Shown here piece by piece: positions 1 through 7,465 of a stretch of 64,000 bases of DNA. A program made the translations under genes and the position numbers. Where the stretch lies: the NCBI GenBank assembly GCA_948614045.1, contig CAPFSK010000001.1, forward strand, positions 239,132-303,131. The letters run 5' to 3'. The stretch's first letter is position 1. Every line of letters starts with the position of its first letter. Source of the stretch: an uncultured Candidatus Saccharibacteria bacterium (GTDB lineage: Bacteria; Patescibacteriota; Saccharimonadia; Saccharimonadales; Saccharimonadaceae). The notes beneath the pieces were generated by a model, which was given only the letters and a program-made list of their open reading frames with translations, was not told the origin of the DNA and made no database searches.

Positions 1-1760
1 TCAGGCGTAGGTTCCGCTTCAAACATTTCAGGAGACAAAATTGATTCTTGTGGCGCCGGAGGTAGGACGGATGGCGGAGTGAGAGTCGGAGCGGAGTCAG
101 GCAGAGGCAGCGAAGTTTCAAACATTTCATCAAGCTCTTCTGCTGATACCTCGTCGATGCCATCGAGCAAATCAATATTGATTTCAACGTCAAGAATTGC
201 AGAGTAAAGGTCTTTGAGTGAAACATCATCGCGCTGCAAAAGTTCATCGGCGGCAGCGGCGACGGTTGTAAGTTGTTGATAGCTATATTTAGTATAATCT
301 TCGGGGTCGATGGCGTCGACCGAAGCAATTGATTCGGCGAGTTCGGCACGCATAGCATCGTTCACGAGCTGAAGATTGTCAAGAGCCCGTTGGAGCGATT
401 GCTCAGCCGAGACGATGCGTTCATATTCAAGATGCTGTTTAAGTGCTTTCTTGCCGAGCGTAATCGCGCGTTTGATCGAAGCAATAGCCTTCGTAGCGAC
501 CGGTTTCCATTTACCGAGATCACCACTAACATAACCATTCGTATAGACAGCCGATTCCTCAATGAGAGCCTGCAGTCGGCCTTCGGCACGCGCCAGCCGG
601 GTAGCTTCGTCAATCTCCTCAGCAACCTTATCCTCAATGACATGGTAAATTCCCTGACCGCGAACTTTGTCGATATGGCAGCTGGAGGAAATATAGTCTT
701 GGACATTTTCGGTAAAATCACCACCATAAACTACCGTAACTGCATGTTCGGTATTGCGCGGAGCTAGCCCATAGAAAGTGCCAAGTTTGCCAGCGAATTC
801 CCCGCCTTCAATAATCAGCATCTGGAGAGCAGGCTTCGACTTCTTCTGGCGAGTTTCGGCAAAAAGATAACTGCGCAGGCTAGTATATTCGCCGCCGTTA
901 ACAGTAACTTCGACGGAGTGATCAGAGTTAATGGCCTTGCCGGATTGCAAGACGGCGCCAATCATAGTGAGGCTATCGTCGGCAGAGTCCGCCTCAACAT
1001 ATTCGCCAGTCGCAATAATTTTAGTGCCGTTCAAAGTCAAGTTGCCAGATTGAGCAACAATACCGGTAGCGCCGGTGATTTCCGAAGCGCCAATTTCCCA
1101 GCGTCCATAACCAGCAGCATGAATTGCAACGCCAGTATTTTCGTCAACCGTGATTCTAGTCTGGTCGGCGATTTTAATCAATGGGATATTTTTGCCGCGA
1201 CCGCGAATTCCGCCATTGATACAGAAACCATCTTGCGCCACCATCGTCCCGCGAAAGTCGATCGTCGCGCCGTAAGCCGCTTTAAAATTGGGCGCAACGA
1301 GTAGTCCGTAATAGTTCGGAGCGAAAAGTTTGATATTCTCATCAATCAGAACTTCGGCATAATTTTCATTATCGGAAGTCGTAGCACCTTTGACGCAGAC
1401 TGCCGTACCCTTAAGGCCATAGGCGACAATGCTTCCCTTGCCAGTAATTAAAACACTCCCGTGCTTAATGTCAAGCACGCAGATATTTTCCTTAAGCGAG
1501 GTAATATTAAACCCGCCAAGGTCGAGAATGAGATGGCGCGAAATTTCGAGATTACGAGTCGTAACGATGTCGTTTTTGAGTGTGATCTGAAAGACACGAG
1601 AATCTTGGAGGGCAGAGACGAATTCGGTTTCGGTACGAATTTCAGCATCAAAAATCTTGCCTTCTGCGATCAAAACGACACACGCAAAAAGCTCAAACGG
1701 GAGCGGCATCCCTAGCGCCAACATGAGTGCTAGGATACCGAGAAATTGATTTTCTCGCAT
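1..1760 (-). CDS. Secreted repeat-rich surface protein (3' end cut by window)
   Basis: The frame is open from the ATG at 1758-1760 to the window edge, so at least 586 residues are present and the C-terminus is missing. The protein begins with a hydrophobic segment (residues 6-34) that reads as a signal peptide or anchor. Residues 60-350 are short Gly/Asn-containing beta-strand repeats with phrases such as LILDLGGFNITSL and VLITGKGSIVAYG, which resemble right-handed beta-helix folds. Residues 385-470 are alpha-helical and resemble FIVAR/sugar-binding-type helical repeats of Gram-positive surface proteins. The visible end is rich in Pro, Ser and Glu. A GGGAAG ribosome site and a promoter at 1812-1840 precede it. 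A cell-surface adhesin is inferred, and the exact family is not recognised. Confidence 0.75.
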   Translation of the reverse strand, partial: MRENQFLGILALMLALGMPLPFELFACVVLIAEGKIFDAEIRTETEFVSALQDSRVFQITLKNDIVTTRNLEISRHLILDLGGFNITSLKENICVLDIKHGSVLITGKGSIVAYGLKGTAVCVKGATTSDNENYAEVLIDENIKLFAPNYYGLLVAPNFKAAYGATIDFRGTMVAQDGFCINGGIRGRGKNIPLIKIADQTRITVDENTGVAIHAAGYGRWEIGASEITGATGIVAQSGNLTLNGTKIIATGEYVEADSADDSLTMIGAVLQSGKAINSDHSVEVTVNGGEYTSLRSYLFAETRQKKSKPALQMLIIEGGEFAGKLGTFYGLAPRNTEHAVTVVYGGDFTENVQDYISSSCHIDKVRGQGIYHVIEDKVAEEIDEATRLARAEGRLQALIEESAVYTNGYVSGDLGKWKPVATKAIASIKRAITLGKKALKQHLEYERIVSAEQSLQRALDNLQLVNDAMRAELAESIASVDAIDPEDYTKYSYQQLTTVAAAADELLQRDDVSLKDLYSAILDVEINIDLLDGIDEVSAEELDEMFETSLPLPDSAPTLTPPSVLPPAPQESILSPEMFEAEPTP

Positions 1761-1811
1761 TAGATTACTTCCCTCGCACCTTTCCAATAACTCTGCCGGT
1801 TATTGTCTAGT

Positions 1812-1840
1812 ATTATAGCAAATTATTGACAATTCGGCAA
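1812..1840 (-). promoter_or_regulatory. Sigma70-type promoter of the surface protein gene
   Basis: On the minus strand TTGCCG and TATAAT are separated by 17 bases, with a TGC extended -10. The expected start of transcription is about 45 bases upstream of the ATG at 1760. Confidence 0.6.
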
Positions 1841-1842
1841 GA

Positions 1843-2751
1843 CTAGGCGCCGATGCGATCTTTAGAATTCTTACGGCTAGCGTTATGCTCGATATATTCG
1901 ATAATCTTTTCGGCAACGTTGCGACCGGTAACTTTTTCGATACCAAATCCAGGTGAAGCGTTCACTTCAAGAACAAGCGGGCCACGCTCGGAGCGCATTA
2001 GATCGACGCCAGCGACATGGAGGCCCATGACTTTGGCGGCTTTGACAACAATGCGTTTTTCTTCGGCGGTGAGTTTGACGCTCGTTCCCTCGCCACCTTT
2101 ATGGAGATTACTGCGGAAATCGTCATCTAGTGATTGGCGTTTCATGCTGGCAACTACACGTGAGCCAACGACGAAAGCACGAATATCGGTCCCAGCGGAT
2201 TCTTTGACGTATTCCTGGAGCAAGATATTCGTACCGTCTTCGTTGTAAAGATAAAAAGCTTGGAGAGCAGACTTCGCAGCCTTCTTGGTCTCAGCCAGAA
2301 CAACACCATTACCGTGCGTGCTAGTGGCGAGTTTGATAATCACCGGGAGGCCGATTTGCTCAATTAGGTCGTCGATATCAGCGGTGTTGCGACTCACGAG
2401 AGTTTTCGGAGTGTCGATGCCGGCCTTGGTCAGAATTTGCTGTGAGCGAAGTTTGTCGCGCGAGCGAGAAATCGCAATTGAGCTTGAGGCGGTCCAAGCG
2501 CCCTGCATCTCGAACTGGCGTACAATCGCGCAGCCATAACGGGTCATGCTGTTGGCAATACGCGGAACAATAGCATCATACCCCGGCAACTTTTCCCCAC
2601 GATAGAAAATATTTGGATGCTTCTCGTCAAGTGAAAGATAACAATCTTTGTATTTAATCACGCGCACTTGATGCCCATGTTGCTCAGCCTCAGCGACCAA
2701 GCGACGCGTGGAGTAGTTTGCGTTTCCGTTCGACAAAATTGCGATTTTCAT
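1843..2751 (-). CDS. rimK: RimK-like ATP-grasp amino-acid ligase
   Basis: This 302-residue protein has the RimK layout: an N-terminal Rossmann-like part (MKIAILSNGNANYSTRRL), the substrate segment SSSIAISRSRDKL near residue 95, and the ATP-grasp core with LPVIIKLATSTHGNGVVLAE, the DIRAFVVG strand and the metal-binding VLEVNASPGFGIE. RimK enzymes add glutamate to protein C-termini (ribosomal S6) or make poly-glutamate; the substrate here is not known. The start has a TAAAAT -10 element exactly six bases upstream and no ribosome site, so the mRNA is probably leaderless. The gene lies 43 bases downstream of the zinc protease gene, a known pairing, and is probably transcribed with it. Confidence 0.85.
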   Translation of the reverse strand: MKIAILSNGNANYSTRRLVAEAEQHGHQVRVIKYKDCYLSLDEKHPNIFYRGEKLPGYDAIVPRIANSMTRYGCAIVRQFEMQGAWTASSSIAISRSRDKLRSQQILTKAGIDTPKTLVSRNTADIDDLIEQIGLPVIIKLATSTHGNGVVLAETKKAAKSALQAFYLYNEDGTNILLQEYVKESAGTDIRAFVVGSRVVASMKRQSLDDDFRSNLHKGGEGTSVKLTAEEKRIVVKAAKVMGLHVAGVDLMRSERGPLVLEVNASPGFGIEKVTGRNVAEKIIEYIEHNASRKNSKDRIGA

Positions 2752-2794
2752 GATTTTATTTTACCATATTTAGTTATTAATTATATGCAGGCGC

Positions 2795-3292
2795 TCAACT
2801 AGACATATGCTTTTGATGAAAAGCCTGGGGGTTCTGCTCTAACTCTGCGTTCAATTCCATATCTTGGATGCGTGGCGGGTACGGGACTTCTAGCTGTGAG
2901 ACGTCGACTAAGAAACGGTCTTTGAGCAGACGACGACCAATCAGGACGGGGAAATTATTCTTGCTGCGGTCAGCGAGAGTGAAGCCGGCTTTGATATTTT
3001 TCTTGCCAATCTTCACCGAGAGATGGACGCGATAGCGCACCTTAGCTTGACCGGTAGAATTACGTACCAGCATGGCTTTATAGTCGTCAGCGACAATACG
3101 CTCACCCGTGTAGAATTCACTGCCGGGCGCAAAGAGACAAAAACTCAGTCGGTTATCGGCGTCCATCGCAATATCGCTCGCCCAGACGGACGAACTTTCG
3201 GCGCCAGTATCAATCTTCGCAGGGACTTTTTTAATCCCATTGAGGGTGATCAAAGCGCTATTGCCGATAATTTCGAGTTTTCGTGTACCCAT
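2795..3292 (-). CDS. RimK-associated retropepsin-like zinc protease
   Basis: The protein (165 residues from the chosen start) shows the aspartic-protease-like turn KIDTGAESSSVWAS near residue 25, then beta strands ending in FPVLIGRRLLKDRFLVDVS. This matches the retropepsin-like, so-called ATP-dependent zinc protease family found beside rimK. A start nine codons upstream (3319) is possible, but the promoter at 3299-3327 places transcription at or next to the ATG at 3292, so this start is preferred and the mRNA would be leaderless. Pairing with RimK suggests a cycle of adding and removing peptide-linked amino acids (inference). Confidence 0.8.
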   Translation of the reverse strand: MGTRKLEIIGNSALITLNGIKKVPAKIDTGAESSSVWASDIAMDADNRLSFCLFAPGSEFYTGERIVADDYKAMLVRNSTGQAKVRYRVHLSVKIGKKNIKAGFTLADRSKNNFPVLIGRRLLKDRFLVDVSQLEVPYPPRIQDMELNAELEQNPQAFHQKHMSS

Positions 3293-3298
3293 ACTTCC

Positions 3299-3327
3299 AT
3301 TATAGCACAGATGAAGCAAAAAGTCAA
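3299..3327 (-). promoter_or_regulatory. Strong promoter, leaderless start of zinc protease
   Basis: TTGACT, a 17-base spacer and TGTGCTATAAT lie on the minus strand. Six bases separate the -10 from the ATG at 3292. It is one of a family of near-identical promoters in this window. Confidence 0.75.
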
Positions 3328-3437
3328 TGTTTATCGCCTAATTTTAGTCTCTGGAGATAATTTTTCAAAAACTAATTGTGTATTTACAGAAAATAAGTTA
3401 TTTTAGTAATAAGAAACACAATAAAGGAGTAATAAAC

Positions 3438-3866
3438 ATGTATACTTACAACACTACATATTACACGACCACGTCAGTGGATACCGAAGCGCTAGGAGCA
3501 GCGATGGGAGTGGCTTCGGTCTTCGCGTTGATTCTGGTGGTGATTATGATCGTTGCAAACTGGAAGATTTTTACCAAAGCAGGCAAACCGGGCTGGGCAA
3601 GCATCGTGCCGTTCTACAACATGTACACCTTGTTCGAGGTCGCTGGGATGAATGGCTGGATGTTCTTGCTGCTCTTGGTACCGATTGTCAATATTGTGAT
3701 GGCGATTATGGTTTATATTAATTTGGCGAAAGCTTTCGGTCAGTCTGGCGCTTTTGCGGTTGGCTTGATTTTACTCAATCCGATTTTCTCACTGATTCTT
3801 GCCTTCGGTAAGGCGCAGTATGTTGGGACTGGCGATACGAAGACCGGCAACGTTGCGACTAAATAA
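3438..3866 (+). CDS. DUF5684-type small membrane protein
   Basis: This 142-residue protein has a Tyr/Thr-rich extracellular-looking N-terminus (residues 1-20), then about four hydrophobic segments. Between the first and second is the family phrase KIFTKAGKPGWASIVPFYNMY, and a later part reads NLAKAFGQSGAFAVGLILL. This matches DUF5684 proteins, often annotated as signal-peptidase-associated membrane proteins of unknown function. The start at 3438 is chosen because AAAGGAG lies eight bases upstream; an earlier in-frame ATG has no ribosome site. It is a single-gene unit with its own terminator. Confidence 0.8.
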   Translation: MYTYNTTYYTTTSVDTEALGAAMGVASVFALILVVIMIVANWKIFTKAGKPGWASIVPFYNMYTLFEVAGMNGWMFLLLLVPIVNIVMAIMVYINLAKAFGQSGAFAVGLILLNPIFSLILAFGKAQYVGTGDTKTGNVATK

Positions 3867-3885
3867 TCACTAAATTAGTGATGCT

Positions 3886-3918
3886 AAATCCCGCTTCCAT
3901 AAAGAGGCGGGATTTAAG
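3886..3918 (+). terminator. Rho-independent terminator after the DUF5684 gene
   Basis: AAATCCCGC (3886-3894) pairs with GCGGGATTT (3907-3915), followed by a short T-run. A second small palindrome, ATCACTAA/TTAGTGAT, sits at 3866-3882 right at the stop codon. Confidence 0.75.
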
Positions 3919-3942
3919 TTTGGTTGATTAGTGTTCATTCTG

Positions 3943-4896
3943 CTAAATCTTTGCGAGATATTCGATATACGCCTCGACGGCTCGCGTGGCCGACTCGTCT
4001 CCAGTCGGATAATATAGGCTGGGGCAAGCGTTAATTTCAATCACTTGGTCGCCATAATAATCAATTCCTACTACTGGAAGCTCAGCTGCGCGGGCGATTT
4101 TCTCGGCTAACTCGCGCTGCTCGGGTGAAAAATCACCAGAACAGTCTTCGGCTGTGCCGCCTTGGCCAACGTTGCAGCTCGCAACAACTCGCACCCGCTC
4201 TCCTGCGGCCGGTACGAGATGGATTTTATCTCCCAAAAACCGTTCTGCCGCTTCAAAATCAATATATGCTAGCTCGCCCTGGTACGGCGCTGTACGAATC
4301 GTCTCGTTTTCCCGTTTGATTAATTCGGCAATCGTGCTCTGTCCGTCGCCGGTCACTCGCGCGGGAATGCGTGCCACTGCGACAACGAATTGATAATCAA
4401 TGCAAATCACTCGTCGTTCGATTTCATCCACTGGTAATTGCGGCTGGACAATTGCGAGCTTCATATCGGGCGAAGCTTCCGTCGCTTTCTTGATCGCCGT
4501 TTCGGCCCCTGTCGCGTCTTTCACGCCAACTGTCACGCCATTACCATGCGCTCCGTCGATCGGCTTAACTACGACCGGGCCATATTTCTCAATCATTGGC
4601 AAAACCTCAGCTGCCGTCCGCGCGGCGACCGCCTCGGGCTGCGGAACTCCTAGCTCGCGTAATAACTCGTAGCTCATCAGCTTATTATCCGCCAGACGGA
4701 GAGAATACACGCTGGTCGTCGGAGGCGTGCTTGACGCGATGCGAATAGTCACACCGTCTGGTCGAGTCAGGATTAGGTTATTTAGACTTTCCGCGCATAG
4801 CTTCTCAGCTCGCCAGCCGCGCTTCTTTAGACTTTTGCGGAAGAACCGCATAGACATTGGTAGATCGCTTTCTGGTAAATCGTAGTAATTAATCAT
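3943..4896 (-). CDS. ATP-grasp ligase, cyanophycin-synthetase/glutathione-synthetase-like
   Basis: This 317-residue protein carries an ATP-grasp fold: NKLMSYELLRELGVPQPEA (residue ~72), VVVKPIDGAHGNGVTVGV (~112) with the Gly-rich ATP loop, ERRVICIDYQFVVAVARIPA, and the metal-binding end VVGIDYYGDQVIEINACPS near residue 290. The combination IARVTGDGQSTIAELI is typical of cyanophycin-synthetase-type and related Glu-Cys ligases. It lacks the Mur-ligase half of CphA, so it is a stand-alone ligase with unknown substrates. It starts six bases after dnaJ on the same strand, so it probably shares heat-shock-type regulation with dnaJ. Confidence 0.75.
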   Translation of the reverse strand: MINYYDLPESDLPMSMRFFRKSLKKRGWRAEKLCAESLNNLILTRPDGVTIRIASSTPPTTSVYSLRLADNKLMSYELLRELGVPQPEAVAARTAAEVLPMIEKYGPVVVKPIDGAHGNGVTVGVKDATGAETAIKKATEASPDMKLAIVQPQLPVDEIERRVICIDYQFVVAVARIPARVTGDGQSTIAELIKRENETIRTAPYQGELAYIDFEAAERFLGDKIHLVPAAGERVRVVASCNVGQGGTAEDCSGDFSPEQRELAEKIARAAELPVVGIDYYGDQVIEINACPSLYYPTGDESATRAVEAYIEYLAKI

Positions 4897-4902
4897 GCTA
4901 GG

Positions 4903-5808
4903 CTACCCCCAGAAGCCGCGTTTTTTATTCTTCGGGTCGCGGAATTCTTCAAGGATTTCTTTTTGCCGCTTGCTGAGGCTCTTCGGGGTGTCAACGATGA
5001 CGGTCACGATATGCGGACCGCGGTCACCGTCGCTGCGCATTAGTGGTACACCATGGCCAGAAAGCTTAAACGGCGTGCCAGATTGAGTACTGGCGGGGAT
5101 TTTCATGCGGACGTCGCCATCGACAGTCTCGACATCGACCTCCGTACCAAGAGCAGCATCGACCATTGGGACGTGGATTTCGGAAAGAATAATGCTACCT
5201 TCGCGGGTAAGATGCTTATGCGGTTTGACCCGAACGAAGACATAAAGGTCGCCCTTTGTACCGCCTTTGGGCGCTGGACCGCCCTTGCCACTGAGACGAA
5301 TCGACATACCGTCGTCAATGCCGGCAGGAATTTTGACTTTCAAATCTTTGCCGTCAGCGCTAATGACCTTGGTCGTGCCGAAGATCGCGTCTTCGAAGCT
5401 CAAGGTCACGGTCGTGCGATAGTCAGCCCCACGGACTGGTCGACGCTGTCCGCCACCAAAACCGAAGATTGAACCCAAAATGTCATCGAGACCGCCGCCA
5501 CCGCCGAAATCGAAGTTGAAGTTCTGACCATTGAAGTTGAAACTGCCGTTCTGGAAAGGATTGCCGCCGGCGCTACCCGCACCACCGACGCCAGCGTGAC
5601 CGAATTGGTCATAGCGAGCGCGCTTCTGCTTGTCGGCTAGTACCTCGTGAGCTTCGGAAATCTCTTTGAATTTTTCTTCGGCAGCCTTGTCGCCCGGATT
5701 TTTGTCCGGGTGGTATTTGACTGCGAGTTTGCGATACGCTTTTTTGATTTCGTCATCAGAAGCGTTTTTGGAAACTCCTAAAACCTCATAATAATCTTTT
5801 TTCGCCAT
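4903..5808 (-). CDS. dnaJ: DnaJ-family co-chaperone without zinc fingers (CbpA-like)
   Basis: The start MAKKDYYEVLG at 5808 is preferred over an upstream in-frame ATG at 5829, because MAKKDYYEVL is the canonical J-domain start. Residues 1-70 form the J domain with the HPDK motif. Residues 75-135 are Gly/Phe-rich, followed by the two C-terminal beta-barrel domains. There is no cysteine in the protein, so the four CxxCxGxG zinc motifs of classical DnaJ are absent and it is a type II (CbpA-like) Hsp40. Its partner would be the DnaK encoded at 10064-11965. A CIRCE operator lies just upstream. Confidence 0.92.
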   Translation of the reverse strand: MAKKDYYEVLGVSKNASDDEIKKAYRKLAVKYHPDKNPGDKAAEEKFKEISEAHEVLADKQKRARYDQFGHAGVGGAGSAGGNPFQNGSFNFNGQNFNFDFGGGGGLDDILGSIFGFGGGQRRPVRGADYRTTVTLSFEDAIFGTTKVISADGKDLKVKIPAGIDDGMSIRLSGKGGPAPKGGTKGDLYVFVRVKPHKHLTREGSIILSEIHVPMVDAALGTEVDVETVDGDVRMKIPASTQSGTPFKLSGHGVPLMRSDGDRGPHIVTVIVDTPKSLSKRQKEILEEFRDPKNKKRGFWG

Positions 5809-5822
5809 AGTATAGGGATATT

Positions 5823-5849
5823 TTAGCACACTTTCGCGTAGAGTGCTAG
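5823..5849. promoter_or_regulatory. CIRCE element (HrcA operator) of dnaJ
   Basis: TTAGCACAC, nine bases, then GAGTGCTAG match the CIRCE consensus TTAGCACTC-N9-GAGTGCTAA with two differences. The -10 of dnaJ (TGCTAAAAT on the minus strand, 5820-5825) overlaps it, so HrcA binding would block transcription. hrcA itself is not in the window. Confidence 0.85.
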
Positions 5850-5895
5850 GGTTTTCTATGGGGTTTCAAGTTCTAACAGAATCAGACTCCACAAC

Positions 5896-5917
5896 AAAAA
5901 GCACCCCGAAGAGTGCT
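5896..5917 (-). terminator. UUCG-capped intrinsic terminator
   Basis: On the minus strand AGCACTC-TTCG-GGGTGCT is followed by TTTTTG: a 7-bp stem, a UUCG tetraloop and a T-run. It lies about 50 bases before the dnaJ CIRCE element. Confidence 0.8.
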
Positions 5918-5989
5918 CAAGGCTGCGTATGGCTCGGTGCCGGAAAAACGACACTTACTAACCAAAGCTCACCATACGGCTGACGCCAT
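5896..5989 (-). ncRNA. Candidate small RNA or attenuated leader upstream of dnaJ
   Basis: A strong promoter (5996-6024) and a terminator (5896-5917) bracket about 94 bases on the minus strand. The RNA can fold a 5' hairpin and a 7-bp long-range stem (CGTATGG/CCATACG, 5972-5978 with 5926-5932). Six bases after the -10 there is also an ATG opening a six-codon ORF (M-A-S-A-V-W, then TGA), so this could be a leader-peptide attenuator for the downstream dnaJ operon rather than a stand-alone RNA. It matches no RNA family I recognise; the SRP RNA tetraloop motif is absent. Confidence 0.5.
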
Positions 5990-5995
5990 ACTTTT

Positions 5996-6024
5996 ATTGT
6001 AGCACAGGTTGATGAAAATGTCAA
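5996..6024 (-). promoter_or_regulatory. Strong promoter of the candidate small RNA
   Basis: TTGACA, a 17-base spacer and TGTGCTACAAT on the minus strand. It is nearly identical to the promoters at 14520-14548 and 19207-19235. Confidence 0.8.
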
Positions 6025-6059
6025 GATTCACGCGTTAGAGCTGTAGCGCGGTACAGGTC

Positions 6060-6719
6060 TTACAACAGCCCACCCCTAAAGGTCGCACGCGGGAACTCGT
6101 CGCCTTTGACGATACGCTCTTCGAGCGTACTAAGGAAATGGCGATTTTGCTGGCAATAAGCCTGCGCGATAGTTCCGGCCAGAATGTCAGCAGTCTGGAG
6201 ATTATTATGAGTCTTTGAGTCCTTTTGCTCGACTTGGACGGTATGATTGACGTGCTGATGCGAGGTGTAGGCGTTAATCGTGATATAGTCGATGAGTGAA
6301 TTCATGGATTTGACTGCAGTCGAGCGCTGGTCGAACGTGACAATAAAATCGTCATTGTAACGACTAAAAATCTGGTCAGTGAGGAGTTTAGCGAAATAAT
6401 TATAGACAAGATTTTTAGGCTTGCTCTGGCGCAAAAGCTCGACTTTTCCCTTGTCGACGACGAGATAAAAGATGTCGATATCGGCCTTCGCGACGAGCTT
6501 ATTAAGGATACGCTGGCGCTGCGGAACAGAGAGGCGACAAGATTTGATCTCTTCGATAATTGGAATAGGCTTATCTTTGGCGAGCATGATTTGAGTCTTA
6601 CGAATGAGGCGAGCGGCGCGCTTGATGCCTTGTGGCGTATCAAAAACCGCGGCGGCGAGGACAAAATATTGACCGCCGCGACCTAGATTACCGGATTCGT
6701 CAATAAAAACTCGAATCAT
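6060..6719 (-). CDS. DUF3800 domain protein
   Basis: This 219-residue protein starts MIRVFIDESGNLGRGG and contains FVLAAAVFDTP. It ends with the conserved LQTADILAGTIAQAY region, the two signature parts of the DUF3800 family. The acidic residues in IDESG and ADILAG suggest a metal-dependent RNase H-like fold. Family members occur near mobile elements and defence genes, but no function is established. It overlaps the preceding methyltransferase by four bases (ATGA), so the two are translationally coupled. Confidence 0.85.
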   Translation of the reverse strand: MIRVFIDESGNLGRGGQYFVLAAAVFDTPQGIKRAARLIRKTQIMLAKDKPIPIIEEIKSCRLSVPQRQRILNKLVAKADIDIFYLVVDKGKVELLRQSKPKNLVYNYFAKLLTDQIFSRYNDDFIVTFDQRSTAVKSMNSLIDYITINAYTSHQHVNHTVQVEQKDSKTHNNLQTADILAGTIAQAYCQQNRHFLSTLEERIVKGDEFPRATFRGGLL

Positions 6720-7456
6720 GCTTGAGGTGTGCCCTTAGCGCTGACTCTGGTCAGGATTGCTAGCGTATGGCGAACTTGGAGACGGAATTCTGAGTGTGAC
6801 CGCAGGAATTCGTCGACGGCGCGAGCAGAACCGGGAAGCTCGGGGTTATTATAGTCGTGAACGATGATAATTCCCTGTCCGGAGAGACGCGGCACGACAA
6901 GTTTTAGGCTGACACGGATAGACTCATAGAGGTCACCGTCAAGGAAGGCGAAAGCGATAACGTCCGGGAGGTCTTGCGGCGTAAGGTCATCAAACCAGGC
7001 CTTTTTGACGATGACGGTACTAAGGTTTGAATCGGGGCTGGTAGCCTGACTAGAACAGTTGCCTGGGTTGAGGTGGCTGGCGGCTTTAAGGCCATGTTTA
7101 CGGAGTTTTTCGACGACTTCACGTTTCGAGACCAAAAGTTCGCCTTTTTGGAAATTTTGACCAGCGCCGGAACTGTCTTCCGGGGTTTTATCTGGTAATC
7201 CAGCGAATGAATCATAAATCCACAGGTTTTTACACAGGCTCTGGGGAGTTTTACACAAGTTTTCCACTGATATTTTGGCATTTTTGCACAGGTTTTGCAC
7301 AGGTTTTTGGAGTAATTTTCCGAGTAGGACCGAAGTATCGCCACGATAGCAGCCTAGTTCGACAAAATCACCTTCAGCTTCTAGACTCTGCTCGGCAAGG
7401 CGCAGGATTTCGGCGGTTTCAGCGGGGGTGACTTGGTCGTTGATAGGCTGATTCAT
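6716..7456 (-). CDS. TylF/MycF-like SAM-dependent O-methyltransferase with a Lys/Cys repeat insert
   Basis: The 246-residue protein has the TylF family core: EGDFVELGCYRGDTSVLLGKLL (SAM-binding, residues ~29-50), IYDSFAGLPDKTPEDSSGAG, AFAFLDGDLYESIRVSLKLV and GIIIVHDYNNPELPGSARAVD. Macrocin O-methyltransferase relatives act on sugars or small metabolites; the substrate here is unknown. Between the first two motifs, residues ~50-80 form an unusual insert with three LCK repeats. It is encoded by the DnaA-box-like stretch at 7217-7301 and is absent from the relatives I know. The gene begins ten bases after ackA on the same strand, so it belongs to the ackA transcription unit. Confidence 0.8.
   Translation of the reverse strand: MNQPINDQVTPAETAEILRLAEQSLEAEGDFVELGCYRGDTSVLLGKLLQKPVQNLCKNAKISVENLCKTPQSLCKNLWIYDSFAGLPDKTPEDSSGAGQNFQKGELLVSKREVVEKLRKHGLKAASHLNPGNCSSQATSPDSNLSTVIVKKAWFDDLTPQDLPDVIAFAFLDGDLYESIRVSLKLVVPRLSGQGIIIVHDYNNPELPGSARAVDEFLRSHSEFRLQVRHTLAILTRVSAKGTPQA
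7217..7301 (+). repeat. Cluster of DnaA-box-like 9-mers inside the methyltransferase gene
   Basis: The plus strand reads TTTTACACA at 7228-7236 and 7249-7257, TTTTCCACT at 7260-7268 and TTTTGCACA at 7282-7290 and 7293-7301; AATCCACAG begins at 7217. All resemble TTATNCACA DnaA boxes and the repeats beside dnaA at 52482-52600. They coincide with the extra residues of the methyltransferase. Confidence 0.55.
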
Positions 7457-7465
7457 TAGAATGAA

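Noticed and set aside
5896..5989. SRP (4.5S) RNA gene
   Set aside because: The length fits, but the conserved GGAA-capped helix (GGUCAGG...GGAAGNAGC) is absent.
6716..6719. UGA recoded as glycine (as in Gracilibacteria and Absconditabacteria)
   Set aside because: TGA ends genes at their expected lengths, for example in ATGA overlaps, so the code appears standard.
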